Counted from the first letter of the stretch, positions 50,747 to 61,699 are shown. The stretch: DNA of 64,000 nt from Methylocystis sp. KS32 (GCA_002862095.1 PHSQ01000001.1:930001-994000), one strand, 5' to 3'. Translations and numbers: made by a program. The notes: generated from the sequence alone by a model not told the origin.

Positions 50747-52162
50747 TTAACCTTGAGCGATGTCATGTGGGGTGGGCGACGATGTCAGGCGCTGCCGAGA
50801 GTTGTCGGCAAAGCATTTGATCCGAAAGATACAACCCGGCTTCGCATCCGCGATGTCGATTGAAAACCCATGTAACTTGACGATGGCGGCCACAAGCGGA
50901 AGACCCAGACCCGCGCCGCTGATGTGGCGGCTTTGCGCGCCTCGATAGAATCGTTTGAAGACTTCCGCGCGCTGTTCTTGGGATATGCCGGGGCCATTGT
51001 CTTGAACGATGATCGTCGGCCTTTCGGCTGCGTTTTCTATCGCGACGCGGATGCGCCCCCCCTCGGGCGTGAACTTTATGGCGTTGTCGACAAGATTGGC
51101 GAAAGCTTCCAGCAGCAAATCACGATCGCCCTCGACGACGTTCCGCTCGGCGAGATCGATGTCCAGCGCGACGCCTTTCGCTTCGGCGAGGGGTTCGTAA
51201 AGTTCGACCGCGTCTCGCATCACCGCGCCAAGGTCGACCGACGAGAAGGATGCGCGGGCGCGGCCGGTTTCGATCTGGGCGATGCGCAGGAGAGCCGTGG
51301 TCAGGGCGAAGGTCTGATCGAGGCCCAAAACGGCGCGGTCGAGAAGTTCGAGCGGCGTCTGCTGGCCCGTCAACAGATGTTGAAGCCGCTCCAGATGCCC
51401 GCGCACGCGCGAGAGCGGCGTGCGCAGGTCATGAGCGATGTTGTTCCCGACATGGTGCAACTCGTTGATCGCGTGTTCGAGATCGTCAAGCATGACGTTC
51501 ACCGCTTCGGCCAGCCGATCGAAATCGTCGCGGGCGCGCGTCAGTTCAAGCCGTCTGTGCAGCTTGCCCTTCTGAAAATCGCTCAGCACACTCTGGGCGC
51601 GCGTGAGTCGGCTGTTCATGCGCAGGCTCAGAAACGCGCCGACGGCTATCGCCAGAATCGCCGTCGGGACAACGCCGAGCTTCAAGGCTTCGCCCACCGC
51701 CTCCTGGAGATTGGCGAGTTCCTGCACGTTTCGGCCGATAACCAGTATACGCCCGTCCGGCATCGCGCGGGCGACAAAGATGGCTGATTCCGCGGCGGTT
51801 GAGTTGTCGGCGAGTTCATAGGAATCGATGCGGCGCGCCGAGCCGTCGGCAGGGAGCAGGGAGGGGATATGTTTCAGGTCCCCGGCCAGATAGTCCCCGT
51901 TTTCTTCAAACAGCCCCGAAACAGTCAGCCTATGGACGTCGTTATAAAGGCGCCGCTCCATGTTTTGCCTGATTTGTTCCGATGAGCCTTTGGCCAAAAC
52001 GGGAACCTGGCGTTCGAGGAACGCCATTATTCGGCGCGTTTCGAAAACCGCTGTTTGCCAGTAGATGAATCCGAAAAGCAGGAGGTTCGCGGCTATGAAA
52101 AGAGCGGCTATGCCCAGTGTGCGTCTGAAAATCGCCGATTCTATCAACCTAAATTTCGGCAT
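50747..52162 (-). CDS. Sensor histidine kinase
   Basis: About 471 residues: transmembrane helix 1 near residues 10-35, a periplasmic domain of about 120 residues, helix 2 (VVPTAILAIAVGAFLSL), HAMP, a HisKA H-box (NNIAHDLRTPLSRVRGHLER) and HATPase (VDNAIKFTPEGG, IIVQDNGPGIS, GAGLGLPLVAAI). The signal is unknown. I start at the ATG at 52162 (MPKFRLIES), overlapping the regulator gene by 14 bases; the ATG at 52189 is an alternative. It pairs with the response regulator. Confidence 0.9.
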   Translation of the reverse strand: MPKFRLIESAIFRRTLGIAALFIAANLLLFGFIYWQTAVFETRRIMAFLERQVPVLAKGSSEQIRQNMERRLYNDVHRLTVSGLFEENGDYLAGDLKHIPSLLPADGSARRIDSYELADNSTAAESAIFVARAMPDGRILVIGRNVQELANLQEAVGEALKLGVVPTAILAIAVGAFLSLRMNSRLTRAQSVLSDFQKGKLHRRLELTRARDDFDRLAEAVNVMLDDLEHAINELHHVGNNIAHDLRTPLSRVRGHLERLQHLLTGQQTPLELLDRAVLGLDQTFALTTALLRIAQIETGRARASFSSVDLGAVMRDAVELYEPLAEAKGVALDIDLAERNVVEGDRDLLLEAFANLVDNAIKFTPEGGRIRVAIENAAERPTIIVQDNGPGISQEQRAEVFKRFYRGAQSRHISGAGLGLPLVAAIVKLHGFSIDIADAKPGCIFRIKCFADNSRQRLTSSPTPHDIAQG

Positions 52163-52838
52163 CGAACATGAACCCGCATCCTCTGACATTCTGGATGTAA
52201 GACCTGCTCTTGTCTTTGTCGATTTTGCGGCGCAGCTTGCTTATGTGAACGTCAATGACGTTCGTTTGGGGGGAAAAGCGGTATTTCCAGACTTTTTCGA
52301 ATAGCATGTCGCGAGTCACGAGTTGTCCGGGGCGCGACATGAAATATTCAAGCAGTTGAAACTCCCGCGCCGAAAGTTCGACGTCCGCTCCGTCGAGGGT
52401 CGCCTTTCGTTTGAGGAGATCGAGGGAAAGCGCGCCAGCTCGCAATACTGTCGTTCGCGCCTGCAACGGTCGGCGTAACAGGGCTTCGACTCTCGCGCCC
52501 ATTTCGGCGAGGCTGAATGGCTTGATAAGATAATCGTCGGCGCCGGTTCGCAAGCCGTCGACACGGTCTTCGACTTCACCGAGCGCGCTGATGATGAGAA
52601 TGGGCGTCGAGGCGTTCTCCTTGCGCAAGCTTTCGATAATCGAAAGGCCGTCGGTCTCGGGAAGCATGCGGTCAATTATCATCAGATCAAAGGCTGCGCG
52701 CTCGATACAGGTCATCGCCTGACCGCCTGTCGCCGCGTGCGAGGGCGCATAGCCGTGGCGGCGCAATTCCTCGATTATCGTTTCCGCGATTTCAGGGTCG
52801 TCTTCGACCACCAGAATCTCTGGCGCGCCATCGTTCAT
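52149..52838 (-). CDS. OmpR-family response regulator
   Basis: A 229-residue regulator: receiver domain with phosphoacceptor Asp56 (LMIIDRMLP), acidic pocket VEDDPE and LIKPF lysine, then a winged-helix DNA-binding domain (SAREFQLLEYFMSRPGQLVT, NVIDVHISKLRRKID). The ATG at 52838 begins the canonical fold; the 29 codons upstream are not conserved. It lies 117 bases downstream of the transglutaminase gene, on the same strand. That gap is AT-rich and may hold a promoter. Confidence 0.92.
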   Translation of the reverse strand: MNDGAPEILVVEDDPEIAETIIEELRRHGYAPSHAATGGQAMTCIERAAFDLMIIDRMLPETDGLSIIESLRKENASTPILIISALGEVEDRVDGLRTGADDYLIKPFSLAEMGARVEALLRRPLQARTTVLRAGALSLDLLKRKATLDGADVELSAREFQLLEYFMSRPGQLVTRDMLFEKVWKYRFSPQTNVIDVHISKLRRKIDKDKSRSYIQNVRGCGFMFDAEI

Positions 52839-52955
52839 GGAGATCGCTTTAGCCTTTCGCTCGTACAGCGCTACAGGATAGTCAGACGAGGCGCCGCAAG
52901 AAATTAAATTTTTTATAACAATCACGTTTTGGAACGCCGCGTGGAGCTCCTCGTC

Positions 52956-53876
52956 TCAAACATTGATTTGGCGCAATTCGTTTGCCGGATTACTGATCCC
53001 TTCGATCGCCTTGACGTCCACGCTGACGTCAAGTTTCTGCTTTCCGGCGCCAAGGATCACGCCGTCTATCGGTGAGACGTCGGCGTAATCGCGCCCGACC
53101 GCCAGAACGATATGTTCGTCGCAAACCATCATGTTGTTGGTGGGATCGAGTTGCAACCAGCCAAAGGCCGCGCCACACCACACCGAAATCCATGCGTGCG
53201 ACGCGTCTGCGCCTTCGAGGCGATTTCGCCCCGGGGCGGGCAGCGTGCGCAAATAGCCGCTGACATAGGCGGCGGGCAAGCCCAGCCCGCGCAGCGCCAC
53301 TATCATGATGTGCGCGAAATCCTGGCAAACGCCGCTGCGCCTTCGAAAGGTCTCGTCCAATGGCGTCGTGATGTCGGTCGCCTCGGGATCGTATTTGAAG
53401 TCGGCGTGAATGCGCCGCATCAGCTCCATCGCCGCTTCGAGAACCGGCCGGCTCGCCAGGAAGCTCTCGCGCGCGTAGGCGGTCACTGGCGGCTGCAACG
53501 CCGTCAAACGGCCCGGAAAAAGAAAATGCGCCGGCGATTGAGGGGCTAGCGATTGAAAAGAGGCGGCGGCGCGTTGAGCGGTTTCCCAACCCGGGGTCAA
53601 GGCGGCCGCCGGCGGTTGGAGTCGGCGCACTTCGACGCGCGCCTCGAGCGTTATCCGCAACGCGTTGTGGGGGGTGTCGACACTGGCCGCGATGACGCGA
53701 TTACCGAAAAAATCCACCCGCTCTTTTCGTCGGCAAGGCTGGGGAGCGAGTTCGACCTCGCCGCGCAAAAGCCGTTGGCCGCCGTCGTCGCGCGGGAGCA
53801 ACCGGAGAAGGCATCGCGCGGAGGCCACTGGCGCGGCATAAGTGTAGCTCGTGGTGTGTCGAATATCGTAAATCAC
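52956..53876 (-). CDS. Transglutaminase-like cysteine protease-fold protein
   Basis: A 306-residue protein with an N-terminal beta domain ([16 protein letters not shown]) and a transglutaminase core whose triad is visible: Cys184 (RSGVCQDFAH), His227 (DASHAWISV) and Asp244 (LQLDPTNN). These proteins may hydrolyse or form isopeptide bonds; no substrate is known. It starts with GTG at 53876, overlapping the stop of the ATP-grasp gene (GTGA). It is the last of three overlapping genes. Confidence 0.88.
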   Translation of the reverse strand: MIYDIRHTTSYTYAAPVASARCLLRLLPRDDGGQRLLRGEVELAPQPCRRKERVDFFGNRVIAASVDTPHNALRITLEARVEVRRLQPPAAALTPGWETAQRAAASFQSLAPQSPAHFLFPGRLTALQPPVTAYARESFLASRPVLEAAMELMRRIHADFKYDPEATDITTPLDETFRRRSGVCQDFAHIMIVALRGLGLPAAYVSGYLRTLPAPGRNRLEGADASHAWISVWCGAAFGWLQLDPTNNMMVCDEHIVLAVGRDYADVSPIDGVILGAGKQKLDVSVDVKAIEGISNPANELRQINV

Positions 53877-56434
53877 GCGAACTGCGCCCGTTTGCTTGCC
53901 GTCATCGCGCTCTGGCGGTGCAGGAAGTAGCGTTCGGAGATCGCTTCCGCGAGGCTCAGAAACCGTTGCTCGATCACGAGAATCACGGTCGCGTCGAGCG
54001 TTTGCGCTTCCTGCGACCCGAGTTCCGCGCGGAGCAGCGTCGACATGCGGCGCGGCTTTTCCATCATGCCGTCGTCCAGCAAAGTGGGTAGCCCGGCGAG
54101 ATGATCGTCGATCCGCGCGGCCTGAAAAGCGACCGAGCGCGGATTGAAGGGGTCGAGCAAGACCATGTCGTGCACCGGGGCGAGCGCGGCGCCGCTGAGG
54201 TAGCGGCCGCGGTAGGTTATCTGGGAGTCGATTAGTTCGATAAGAACGTCGAGAGATTCCATGGTGGGGCGACCATCCGCGAATTGGCGGGCGAATCGGC
54301 AAGTGTTAATGGCGCGTTCGACTCGTTTGCCGAGATCGAGAAAGCTCCAACCGGCGACGCGATTGAAGTTTTCGTCCATAAGTCCAGAGAGCGCCGCGAG
54401 GGTTTGCAGGGCACGATCGGCGCAGTCCACGATCTCGGGTTCGGAGGGCGGTTCGAGGGCGGGGCCGGAACGGTCCGAGTCAACCGTGCATTGTAGGCGC
54501 GTTTCGAGCCTCCTCAGCAATTGCCACATGTCCTGGGAAAGGCGTTCGCGGACAATTGACGCGGTGCGCCGCGCTTCCCTGGCGCATGCTCGCGCCGAGC
54601 CATAAGCGGCGGCGTCGCTCACGGCGGAGAGGGCGAGAGCCGCGGCCGAGGTTTCGCGTGGATTTTCGTTGACGCAACCCCAGGCGACCAATTGGCGCAA
54701 TAGGCGGTCAATGGGCTGGCGATCGTCGTGACGGGCGTCGTCCGTTTGGTGGATTTGTCGATCCGACAGCCGGTTGCAAAGGCAGCGCGCAAGCCTCAAC
54801 ACGGCTTCGGTCCGCTCCAGATACCGCCCCATCCAAAAAAGATTGTCGGCGGCGCGGCTGGGCAGCACGCCGGGCACGCGCACGATATGGGCGTTTTCGG
54901 CCGGCGGCATCAGGGTTGAGACGTCGATAGGCGCGTCGCTCAACACCCAGACGTCTGCCGAAGGGGCTTCCGTCTCCGGATAGAGTGCTTGAGCGTCCTG
55001 GCGATCGTAAACGCGGCAGTAGCCGCCTGGCATCACACTCCAGTCGTCATCTCTGGTCGCGGTGGCGAAGACCCTCAGCGAAAAAGGTCGAGGCCGCAGC
55101 GCGCCATCGACCCAGGCGGGCGTGGTTGCGAGCGCGAGTTGCTCCTGTGCGACGAAATCCATTCCCCGTTCGGCGATCGCCGCGGCGAGTCGTTTTTTCT
55201 CGCCTTCGCCGAGGCCGGCCGCATGGATGCCGCGCGAATCAATCCGGCCGAAGACTCCAGGGCCGAAAGCCCCCTTCACCCGGCGCGAGTCCAACTCCGC
55301 CAAAACGCGAGTCTGAGCGTCTTCCTTGCCGCACCAGAGCGTTTCGATATTTGCGATGCGCAGGTCCTCGCCCAGAAGGCGAGGGGCCAGGGAAGGAAGG
55401 AAGCTCATCAGGGCGCGCGCCTCCACGAGGCCCGCGCCAGGCATATTGGCCATTCCGATCGCGCTTTGGCGTATCGCTTCGAAGAGACCCGGCGCGCCGA
55501 GGCGCGAGCCGGCGTTCATCTCGAGAGGATCGCACCAGTCCGCGTCGACTCTTCGCCACAGCACGTCGACCCGTTTGAGGCCCGCTATCGTGCGAACGAA
55601 CAGTTTTCCGTCGCTGGCCATGAGGTCGTCGCCTTCGACGAGAAGAAGTCCGAGATAGCGCGCGAGACTCACCTGTTCGGCGTAGGTTTCGCTGAAGACG
55701 CCAGGGGTGAGAAGGCAAATCCTTGGGTCCGCCCTCGGCGCCGCGCTGGCGAGGCCGGCGCGAAAATCGCGGAAGAACGAAGCGAGGCGCCGCACGTTCA
55801 TATCCCGGAAAAGACTGGGGAAAGTGCGCGCCATGATCAGGCGGTTTTCCAATGCGTAGCCCGAGCCGGAAGGCGCCTGGGCGCGGTCGCCGAGAACGCG
55901 CCACTCGCCATCGGGCCCTCGGGCGATGTCGGCGGCGTAAAAGCGCAGCCAACGTCCCCCCGCGGGTTTGACGCCGCTCATGGGGCGCACATATTCGGGA
56001 GAACCAGCCACCGCCGCGGCCGGGAGCGCGCCCTGCGCGACGAGGCGGTTTTCGCCATAAACGTCGCGCAGCAGCAAATCGAGGAGTTCGGCGCGCTGGC
56101 ATATGCCGCGCTCGATTTTCGCCCATTCCGTTTGCGTCAACAAGAGCGGCAGACGCGAAAGCGGCGCGGGCCTTTCGCGCGCCTCGCCGTGGACACGATA
56201 GGTTATGCCCATTTCGTCGATTCGGCGGCTGGCGCGAGCGAAACGCTGATCGATTTCCGCTTCACCGAATTCCGCAAGCGCTTCGAGCAGCGACAGCCAG
56301 TGCGGCCGGGGCCGGCCCGCCTCATCCATCAACTCGTCGAAAGTTCCTTGCGCGGGCCGATAATCCGAAAGCCACGAGGCGATGCGGCGGCTTTTCGCTT
56401 CGGCGAGGGGCGCGACGGCCGCGTCAGGAAACAA
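53873..56434 (-). CDS. Circularly permuted ATP-grasp / alpha-E domain fusion protein
   Basis: An 853-residue fusion. The N-terminal 500 residues belong to the circularly permuted ATP-grasp family ([66 protein letters not shown]). The rest, from about residue 520 ([20 protein letters not shown]), is an all-helical alpha-E domain. In many bacteria these are two separate genes. ATP-grasp enzymes ligate carboxylates to amines, and predictions place this set in synthesis or modification of peptides. It overlaps the DUF2126 gene by 11 bases and the transglutaminase by 4. Confidence 0.88.
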   Translation of the reverse strand: MFPDAAVAPLAEAKSRRIASWLSDYRPAQGTFDELMDEAGRPRPHWLSLLEALAEFGEAEIDQRFARASRRIDEMGITYRVHGEARERPAPLSRLPLLLTQTEWAKIERGICQRAELLDLLLRDVYGENRLVAQGALPAAAVAGSPEYVRPMSGVKPAGGRWLRFYAADIARGPDGEWRVLGDRAQAPSGSGYALENRLIMARTFPSLFRDMNVRRLASFFRDFRAGLASAAPRADPRICLLTPGVFSETYAEQVSLARYLGLLLVEGDDLMASDGKLFVRTIAGLKRVDVLWRRVDADWCDPLEMNAGSRLGAPGLFEAIRQSAIGMANMPGAGLVEARALMSFLPSLAPRLLGEDLRIANIETLWCGKEDAQTRVLAELDSRRVKGAFGPGVFGRIDSRGIHAAGLGEGEKKRLAAAIAERGMDFVAQEQLALATTPAWVDGALRPRPFSLRVFATATRDDDWSVMPGGYCRVYDRQDAQALYPETEAPSADVWVLSDAPIDVSTLMPPAENAHIVRVPGVLPSRAADNLFWMGRYLERTEAVLRLARCLCNRLSDRQIHQTDDARHDDRQPIDRLLRQLVAWGCVNENPRETSAAALALSAVSDAAAYGSARACAREARRTASIVRERLSQDMWQLLRRLETRLQCTVDSDRSGPALEPPSEPEIVDCADRALQTLAALSGLMDENFNRVAGWSFLDLGKRVERAINTCRFARQFADGRPTMESLDVLIELIDSQITYRGRYLSGAALAPVHDMVLLDPFNPRSVAFQAARIDDHLAGLPTLLDDGMMEKPRRMSTLLRAELGSQEAQTLDATVILVIEQRFLSLAEAISERYFLHRQSAMTASKRAQFA

Positions 56435-59400
56435 ATGGCCTCCGCAAGTCCAGAGTGAGCGGGAACTCCCCGGCGGGTTCCTCGCGCGGCGACTCGACGC
56501 GGCCGGGGGTATGGCCGTGATCCTGAAACCGGGAGAGACGCCTGGCTTCCGCTTCTTGGGCGTTGACGGGGAAGGTTTCGTAGTTGCGTCCGCCTGGATG
56601 AACGCTGTGATAGACGCAACCGCCGAGGGAGCGCCGGCTCCAGTTGTCGATGACGTCGAAAGTCAAGGGCGAATGCGCGGGAATGTTCGGATGCAGGCCC
56701 GACGCCAGCCTCCACGCTTTGAAGCGCACGCCCGCCAACGCCTCGCCGACACTGCCTGTGCCGGTCATCGGCAGGCGCCGGCCGTTGCAGGCGATGACAT
56801 GGCGACCCGGAACGAAGCCTCGCGCCTTGATCTGCAGGCGTTCGACCGATGAGTCGACGTAGCGCACCGTTCCTCCCTGGGCTCCCTGTTCTCCTGTAAC
56901 ATGCCATGGCTCCAGAGCGTGACGTAATTCGAGGTGCACGCCGCCATGCGACACTTCGCCGGCGAAGGGGAAACGAAACTCCCTTTGCGCGGCGAACCAT
57001 TCCGGGTCGAAGCGGTAGCCCGCCCGATTTAGATCGTCGAGCACGCCAAGAAAATCTTCCCAAACATAATGGGGCAGCATGAATTTGTCGTGGAGCGCCG
57101 TGCCCCAGCGCACCAGCGCGCCCTCCTGCGGTTCGCGCCAGAACCAGGCCGTGAGCGCCCGCAACAACAATTGCTGGGCGAGACTCATGCGGGCGTCCGG
57201 CGGCATCTCGAAAGCGCGAAACTCGACCAGGCCCAGCCGGCCGGTGGGGCCGTCGGGAGAGTAGAGTTTGTCGATGCATATTTCAGCCCTGTGCGTGTTG
57301 CCTGAGACATCCACAAGCAGGTTGCGGAACAAGCGGTCCACGAGCCAGGGCGCAAAATCAGTTTCCCCCGGCCCAGGCGTCGCGGCCAGCGCGATCTCCA
57401 TCTCGTAGAGAGATTCGTGACGCGCTTCGTCGATGCGGGGCGATTGGCTGGTCGGACCGATGAACAATCCCGAAAAGAGATAAGAGAGCGACGGATGCCG
57501 CTGCCAGTAAAGGATAAAGCTCTTGAGGAGGTGGGGTCGGCGCAGGAAAGGCGAATCGGCGGGCTTTGGTCCGCCGAGCACGACATGATTGCCGCCGCCC
57601 GAGCCCGCGCAGCGGCCGTCGATCAGGAATTTGCTGGTGGTGAGCCGCGACTGGCGGGCGTCTTCGTAGAGTCCGATTGTGTTGGCGACCGCCTCGCGCC
57701 AGGAAGTCGCGGGGTGGATGTTGACTTCGATCACGCCGGGGTCGGGCGTCACTTTGATCACATTCAGGCGCGGATCGAAGGGAGGCTCGTAACCCTCGAT
57801 ATGGGCCGGAAGTCCGATCGCCGCGGCCGTCTGCTCGACCGCGGCGAGAAGCTCTAAATAATCTTCGAGTTTCCGCATTGGCGGCATGAAAACGCATAGG
57901 GCGCCGTCGCGCGGCTCTATGGTCAGCGCCGTCCTCACGGCGCTTTCGCCTGCGAACTGTTCCTGCACCGATTGGCTCGCGTCCACCGAGCCCTCCGCAG
58001 GCGCGAGATAAGCTTGCCGATAGGAGGACGCGGGCGGAAGCTCGGCATGCTCTTCGAATGTATCCTCGGGCGCGATAAAAGGATAGGCTGAAGGCGGCGT
58101 CCAGGGGAGCGAATTCAACGGCAGCCGAAGGCCAATCGGCGAGTCTCCCGGCGCAAGAAAAAGCTTGCCGCGCCGCAAGGGCCAGCGTTCCGAAATCCAG
58201 CCGGAGGGGCTCCCCTGCGCATTCCATCGCTGTATCGGCAGCACATAGCCGGTAGGCGTGGAAAGGCCCCGTTCGAATGTGCGGAGGATGCGGCTGCGCT
58301 CCTCGGGGTCGTCGATCTTGGGGTCGGATAAGTCCACGTTGGCGGGCAGGGCGGCTTCCTTGGCGACCCAATGGAGCGGGTCTTCATAGGCTGGAATGAC
58401 GTAGGCCGCGTCGAGGCCAAGTCTCTGGACTAGTTCGGTTGTGAATTTCTCCGCCGCCGTGGGCGTGGCGCGATCGCGCGTTCCTTCCCGCTGGACCCGG
58501 GCGACAAGATCGGGATCGCGCCAGATCGGCTCTCCGTCCTTGCGCCAATAGACCGAAAAGGCCCATCGCGGCAGGCTTTCGCCCGGATACCATTTGCCCT
58601 GGCCGTAATGGAGAAAGCCGCCGGGCGCGAAACGGAGGCGCAAGCGTCGGACCAGTTCGTCGGCCAGGCTGCGTTTGGTCGGACCGACCGCCGCGACATT
58701 CCACTCGGCGCCTTCAAAATCGTCGATCGACACGAAAGTCGGCTCGCCGCCGGTGGTGAGGCGGACATCCTGAGCCTTGAGGTCGGCGTCCACCTGCTCG
58801 CCGAGCGCATCCAGTCGGCTCCATGCTTCCTGCGAAAAAGGAGCGGTAATCCGTGGCGCCTGCTTGATTCGCTCGACCCGCATTTCGAAGCCGAAATCGC
58901 AATTCGCGGGTTCGACGACGCCCGAGACCGGGGCGCACGAGCGGTAATGCGGGGCCGCGCAGAGCGGGAGATGGCCCTCTCCGCAAAACAGGCCGGACGT
59001 GGCGTCGAGGCCGATCCATCCGGCGCCGGGAAGGTAGACCTCGGCCCAGGCATGGAGATCGGTGAAATCCTGCTCGGGGCCGCGCGGTCCTTCGATCGGT
59101 TCGACATCCGCCGTAAGCTGAATCAGATATCCCGACACGAAGCGGGCGGCGAGGCCTAGCCGCCGTAAAATCTGAACCATGAGCCAAGCCGAATCGCGGC
59201 AGGAGCCCGAACGCAAGGTCAGCGTCTCGTCGGGGGGTTGCACGCCCGGCTCCATGCGGATGACATATTTGATCTCGCGCTGGAGCCTTGCATTCAATTC
59301 GACTAGGAAATCGATCGTGCGGGTTTTTTCCCTTGGGATCGCATGCAGGAATTCCTGGATCGCCACGCCGCCAGGCTCGATTTCGAGCGCGGCGGCGAGT

Positions 59401-59738
59401 TCCGTGGCGAGTTCGGGGACATAAACGAATGGAAATTCCTCGGCGTAAGGCTCCACGAAGAAGTCGAAAGGATTGAAAACCGCGAGGTCCGCCAATAAAT
59501 CGACTTCGATGCGAAATTCGTCAGTTTTTTCGGGAAAAACGAGGCGGGCGAGCCAGTTGCCATGGGGATCTTGCTGCCAGTTGATGAAGTGCTCGGACGG
59601 GGTGATTTTCAGAGCGTAACTTGGGACGCGCGTGCGGCAATGGGGCGCTGGACGCAGCCGGATCACCTGGGGCCCAAGGGCGACGAGGCGGTCGTATCTG
59701 TAACGGGTGACGTGGTGCAGGGCGACCTGAATCGACAC
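56424..59738 (-). CDS. Transglutaminase / DUF2126 large protein
   Basis: A 1104-residue protein. The N-terminal 300 residues form a transglutaminase unit with triad Cys180 ([10 protein letters not shown]), His229 (DLHAWAEVY) and Asp245 ([10 protein letters not shown]). The remaining 800 residues are the DUF2126 region, related to amidoligase-type folds ([48 protein letters not shown]). It is cytoplasmic, without a signal peptide. It is first in the operon with the ATP-grasp fusion and the second transglutaminase. Its function is undescribed. Confidence 0.88.
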   Translation of the reverse strand: MSIQVALHHVTRYRYDRLVALGPQVIRLRPAPHCRTRVPSYALKITPSEHFINWQQDPHGNWLARLVFPEKTDEFRIEVDLLADLAVFNPFDFFVEPYAEEFPFVYVPELATELAAALEIEPGGVAIQEFLHAIPREKTRTIDFLVELNARLQREIKYVIRMEPGVQPPDETLTLRSGSCRDSAWLMVQILRRLGLAARFVSGYLIQLTADVEPIEGPRGPEQDFTDLHAWAEVYLPGAGWIGLDATSGLFCGEGHLPLCAAPHYRSCAPVSGVVEPANCDFGFEMRVERIKQAPRITAPFSQEAWSRLDALGEQVDADLKAQDVRLTTGGEPTFVSIDDFEGAEWNVAAVGPTKRSLADELVRRLRLRFAPGGFLHYGQGKWYPGESLPRWAFSVYWRKDGEPIWRDPDLVARVQREGTRDRATPTAAEKFTTELVQRLGLDAAYVIPAYEDPLHWVAKEAALPANVDLSDPKIDDPEERSRILRTFERGLSTPTGYVLPIQRWNAQGSPSGWISERWPLRRGKLFLAPGDSPIGLRLPLNSLPWTPPSAYPFIAPEDTFEEHAELPPASSYRQAYLAPAEGSVDASQSVQEQFAGESAVRTALTIEPRDGALCVFMPPMRKLEDYLELLAAVEQTAAAIGLPAHIEGYEPPFDPRLNVIKVTPDPGVIEVNIHPATSWREAVANTIGLYEDARQSRLTTSKFLIDGRCAGSGGGNHVVLGGPKPADSPFLRRPHLLKSFILYWQRHPSLSYLFSGLFIGPTSQSPRIDEARHESLYEMEIALAATPGPGETDFAPWLVDRLFRNLLVDVSGNTHRAEICIDKLYSPDGPTGRLGLVEFRAFEMPPDARMSLAQQLLLRALTAWFWREPQEGALVRWGTALHDKFMLPHYVWEDFLGVLDDLNRAGYRFDPEWFAAQREFRFPFAGEVSHGGVHLELRHALEPWHVTGEQGAQGGTVRYVDSSVERLQIKARGFVPGRHVIACNGRRLPMTGTGSVGEALAGVRFKAWRLASGLHPNIPAHSPLTFDVIDNWSRRSLGGCVYHSVHPGGRNYETFPVNAQEAEARRLSRFQDHGHTPGRVESPREEPAGEFPLTLDLRRPFVS

Positions 59739-59840
59739 GGGGCGGAAAGCCTTTCCTTTGGGCGCGCTGGCGCTTTCACTCCGATTAGGTTTCGTGGTTC
59801 TTGCGCTGTCAATGCAATGCCGCGCAAAGTACTGTTTTTG

Positions 59841-59869
59841 TTAAAAATAACTGCAAAATGGCGTATTAT
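59841..59869 (+). promoter_or_regulatory. sufE: Candidate promoter upstream of sufE
   Basis: TTAAAA (59841-59846) and TATTAT (59864-59869) are 17 bases apart in an AT-rich patch of the 260-base divergent region. The -35 is weak, the -10 good. The leader to sufE would be about 120 bases. Confidence 0.35.
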
Positions 59870-59998
59870 GTCGCGCTTTTCGCCTATTACACAGGCATTG
59901 AAGGGCACGACTATTGCTAACTCCAACGCTTGAGGGGCGAAGCCCGTTCGTCCAAGGTCGGCGGGAAGAAGACAAATCGAGAAAGGTCGCTTCGGGAC

Positions 59999-60418
59999 AT
60001 GACTATCGAGGAGATTGTCGCCAATTTCGAACTTTTGGACGAGTGGGAGGATCGTTACCGCTATCTCATCGAGCTTGGACGATCGCTCGAACCCTTGCCT
60101 AAAGAGGCTTACAACGAACAAAACAAGGTGCGCGGCTGCGCCAGTCAGGTCTGGCTCGTCACGGAGACGGCAAATGATGACAAAGGCCGGTCGCGGCTCG
60201 TATTTTATGGCGACAGCGACGCCCATATCGTAAAGGGGCTCGTCGCTCTGGTCCTCGCCCTCTATTCCGGAAAAACCGCCGCCACGATTCTCGAAACCGA
60301 CGCCATGCCTCTCTTTTCCGACCTTGGTCTGGCCCAGCATCTTACGCCTCAGCGCGCTAACGGCCTCCGAGCGATGGTGGAGCGCATAAAGAGCGAGGCT
60401 CGCGCCGCAGCCGCGTGA
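59999..60418 (+). CDS. sufE: Cysteine desulfuration protein SufE
   Basis: A 139-residue SufE that accepts sulfane sulfur from SufS and passes it to the Fe-S scaffold. The acceptor cysteine is in KVRGCASQVWL at about residue 50. The ATG at 59999 gives MTIEEIVANFELLDEWEDRY, the standard N-terminus. It stands apart from any suf operon here. Confidence 0.94.
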   Translation: MTIEEIVANFELLDEWEDRYRYLIELGRSLEPLPKEAYNEQNKVRGCASQVWLVTETANDDKGRSRLVFYGDSDAHIVKGLVALVLALYSGKTAATILETDAMPLFSDLGLAQHLTPQRANGLRAMVERIKSEARAAAA

Positions 60419-60515
60419 AGAGGGTCCGTAAAAGGGTCGGGCGAGGATTCTCTTTCCCCGTCGCGCGCCCTTGACTAGAATTTCCTTGTCCCGCCCTGTC
60501 CCGAGAAGACAAATC

Positions 60516-61388
60516 ATGTTTCTTGAGCGGCTCTTGTTTCTGTTTACCGGCGTCGTTGTTTTCGTCTGTCTGGGCTTCGCTCTGATGATGATCGCCTCCG
60601 CGCCGGAGAAGCGCGCGCGGGACGCGGCTGCGACGTCGTCGCCCGTCATCGCCGCCAAGCCGCAAAAGTCCGCGGCCGCGCCGCCGATGGCTCCCTTCCC
60701 TCCGCCGCCGGCGAGCGCCCCGAAAACGCCAGAGCAGGAGTTCGAGCGGCTGATTTCGGGAACGCCCGATTACGGACGCTTTTTCAAGCGTCTCCATGAA
60801 GCCTTCCCGGCCGATTACACCGCGACGGTCGAGAGCTTCAAAGCACGCGCCGCCCGGGGCGGAGCGGATCAGAGCGCCGATTTCTATGTTTCCGAGGCGG
60901 TGCGTTTGTTGCGGCAGGCTCGTGGCGTGCTGGCGGCGAAAGCGGATGGCGCCCAATTGGAGAAAGTCTTCGATGTCCAGTTGAAGATCCTGCGCGCGAT
61001 CGCGAACGAGAATCCGGCCATGTGCGTGACCTTCTTGTATGGCGGCGCCGACCAGGATTTCATGCAATTCGCCGCGAATCGCCGACCTTTGGTTGGCGAA
61101 ATGGCCCTCGCGGGCCTCGAAGCCATAGCGAGCGGTCAGTCCAGGAAAATCGAGCGCGCCGCGCCTTCCGACGCCGATTTCCGGACCTTGGAGGCGGCCC
61201 TCGCGGCGAAGGGACTAGGCAGGGTCGAGATCGACGCGTTGCTCGACGGCAAAATGCCCGATCCTCCGCTTGAGCCCGCGCGCATGTGCGCGGCCGGACA
61301 AACCTATCTCGAAACCCTGCATAGCCTTCCTGAGTCCGTTCGGATGCGGATTTACGGCTTGGCCGTGGAGCTTATGGCTCGCTCCTGA
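60516..61388 (+). CDS. Membrane-anchored protein of unknown function
   Basis: A 290-residue protein, not recognised. It has one N-terminal helix (FLFTGVVVFVCLGFALMMIA), a Pro/Ala-rich linker (about residues 45-75), and a helical domain with three cysteines (in AMCVTF and RMCAAG, the third absent on most helices). It is probably a periplasmic domain tethered to the inner membrane. It starts at the ATG at 60516. It is 97 bases after sufE and its end overlaps the convergent yidD by 37 bases. Confidence 0.6.
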   Translation: MFLERLLFLFTGVVVFVCLGFALMMIASAPEKRARDAAATSSPVIAAKPQKSAAAPPMAPFPPPPASAPKTPEQEFERLISGTPDYGRFFKRLHEAFPADYTATVESFKARAARGGADQSADFYVSEAVRLLRQARGVLAAKADGAQLEKVFDVQLKILRAIANENPAMCVTFLYGGADQDFMQFAANRRPLVGEMALAGLEAIASGQSRKIERAAPSDADFRTLEAALAAKGLGRVEIDALLDGKMPDPPLEPARMCAAGQTYLETLHSLPESVRMRIYGLAVELMARS

Positions 61389-61699
61389 GGCGCGTCGATT
61401 GCTTCGCAAATGAGGGGGCCGCGCCATTTGGCGTAGCGCCATGGCGTCGTGGGCGATACGTCGGTCGGAAGGACCGACGGCGGGGGATCGAAACCATGGG
61501 TGCCGCCGGGGCGGCATCGGCATACCCGGCCGAGCGTCATCCATCCGCCGGCCCAGAGCCCGTGGCGTTGGATTGCTTCGTCCGCGAATTGAGAGCAGGT
61601 CGGCGCGTGCCTGCACCACCGGCCCGCGAAGGCGGAAAAGGTGATGCGATAAATGAAAATGAGCGCGCGAGCGCCGCGCGCGGGCAAGCTGGATATCAT
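61352..61699 (-). CDS. yidD: Membrane protein insertion efficiency factor YidD
   Basis: A 115-residue YidD-like protein. The family motif CRHAPTCSQFADEAIQRHG is clear, followed by CRCRPGGTHGFDPPP. The helix FIYRITFSAFAGRW leads it. YidD helps YidC insert inner-membrane proteins. Its usual rpmH-rnpA-yidD-yidC neighbours are absent; here it follows rpoC. The C-terminus overlaps the opposite gene by 37 bases. Confidence 0.88.
   Translation of the reverse strand: MISSLPARGARALIFIYRITFSAFAGRWCRHAPTCSQFADEAIQRHGLWAGGWMTLGRVCRCRPGGTHGFDPPPSVLPTDVSPTTPWRYAKWRGPLICEAIDAPQERAISSTAKP

Noticed and set aside
54989-56458. A 489-codon frame antisense to the ATP-grasp gene
   Set aside because: The minus-strand protein has clear family motifs, the antisense none.
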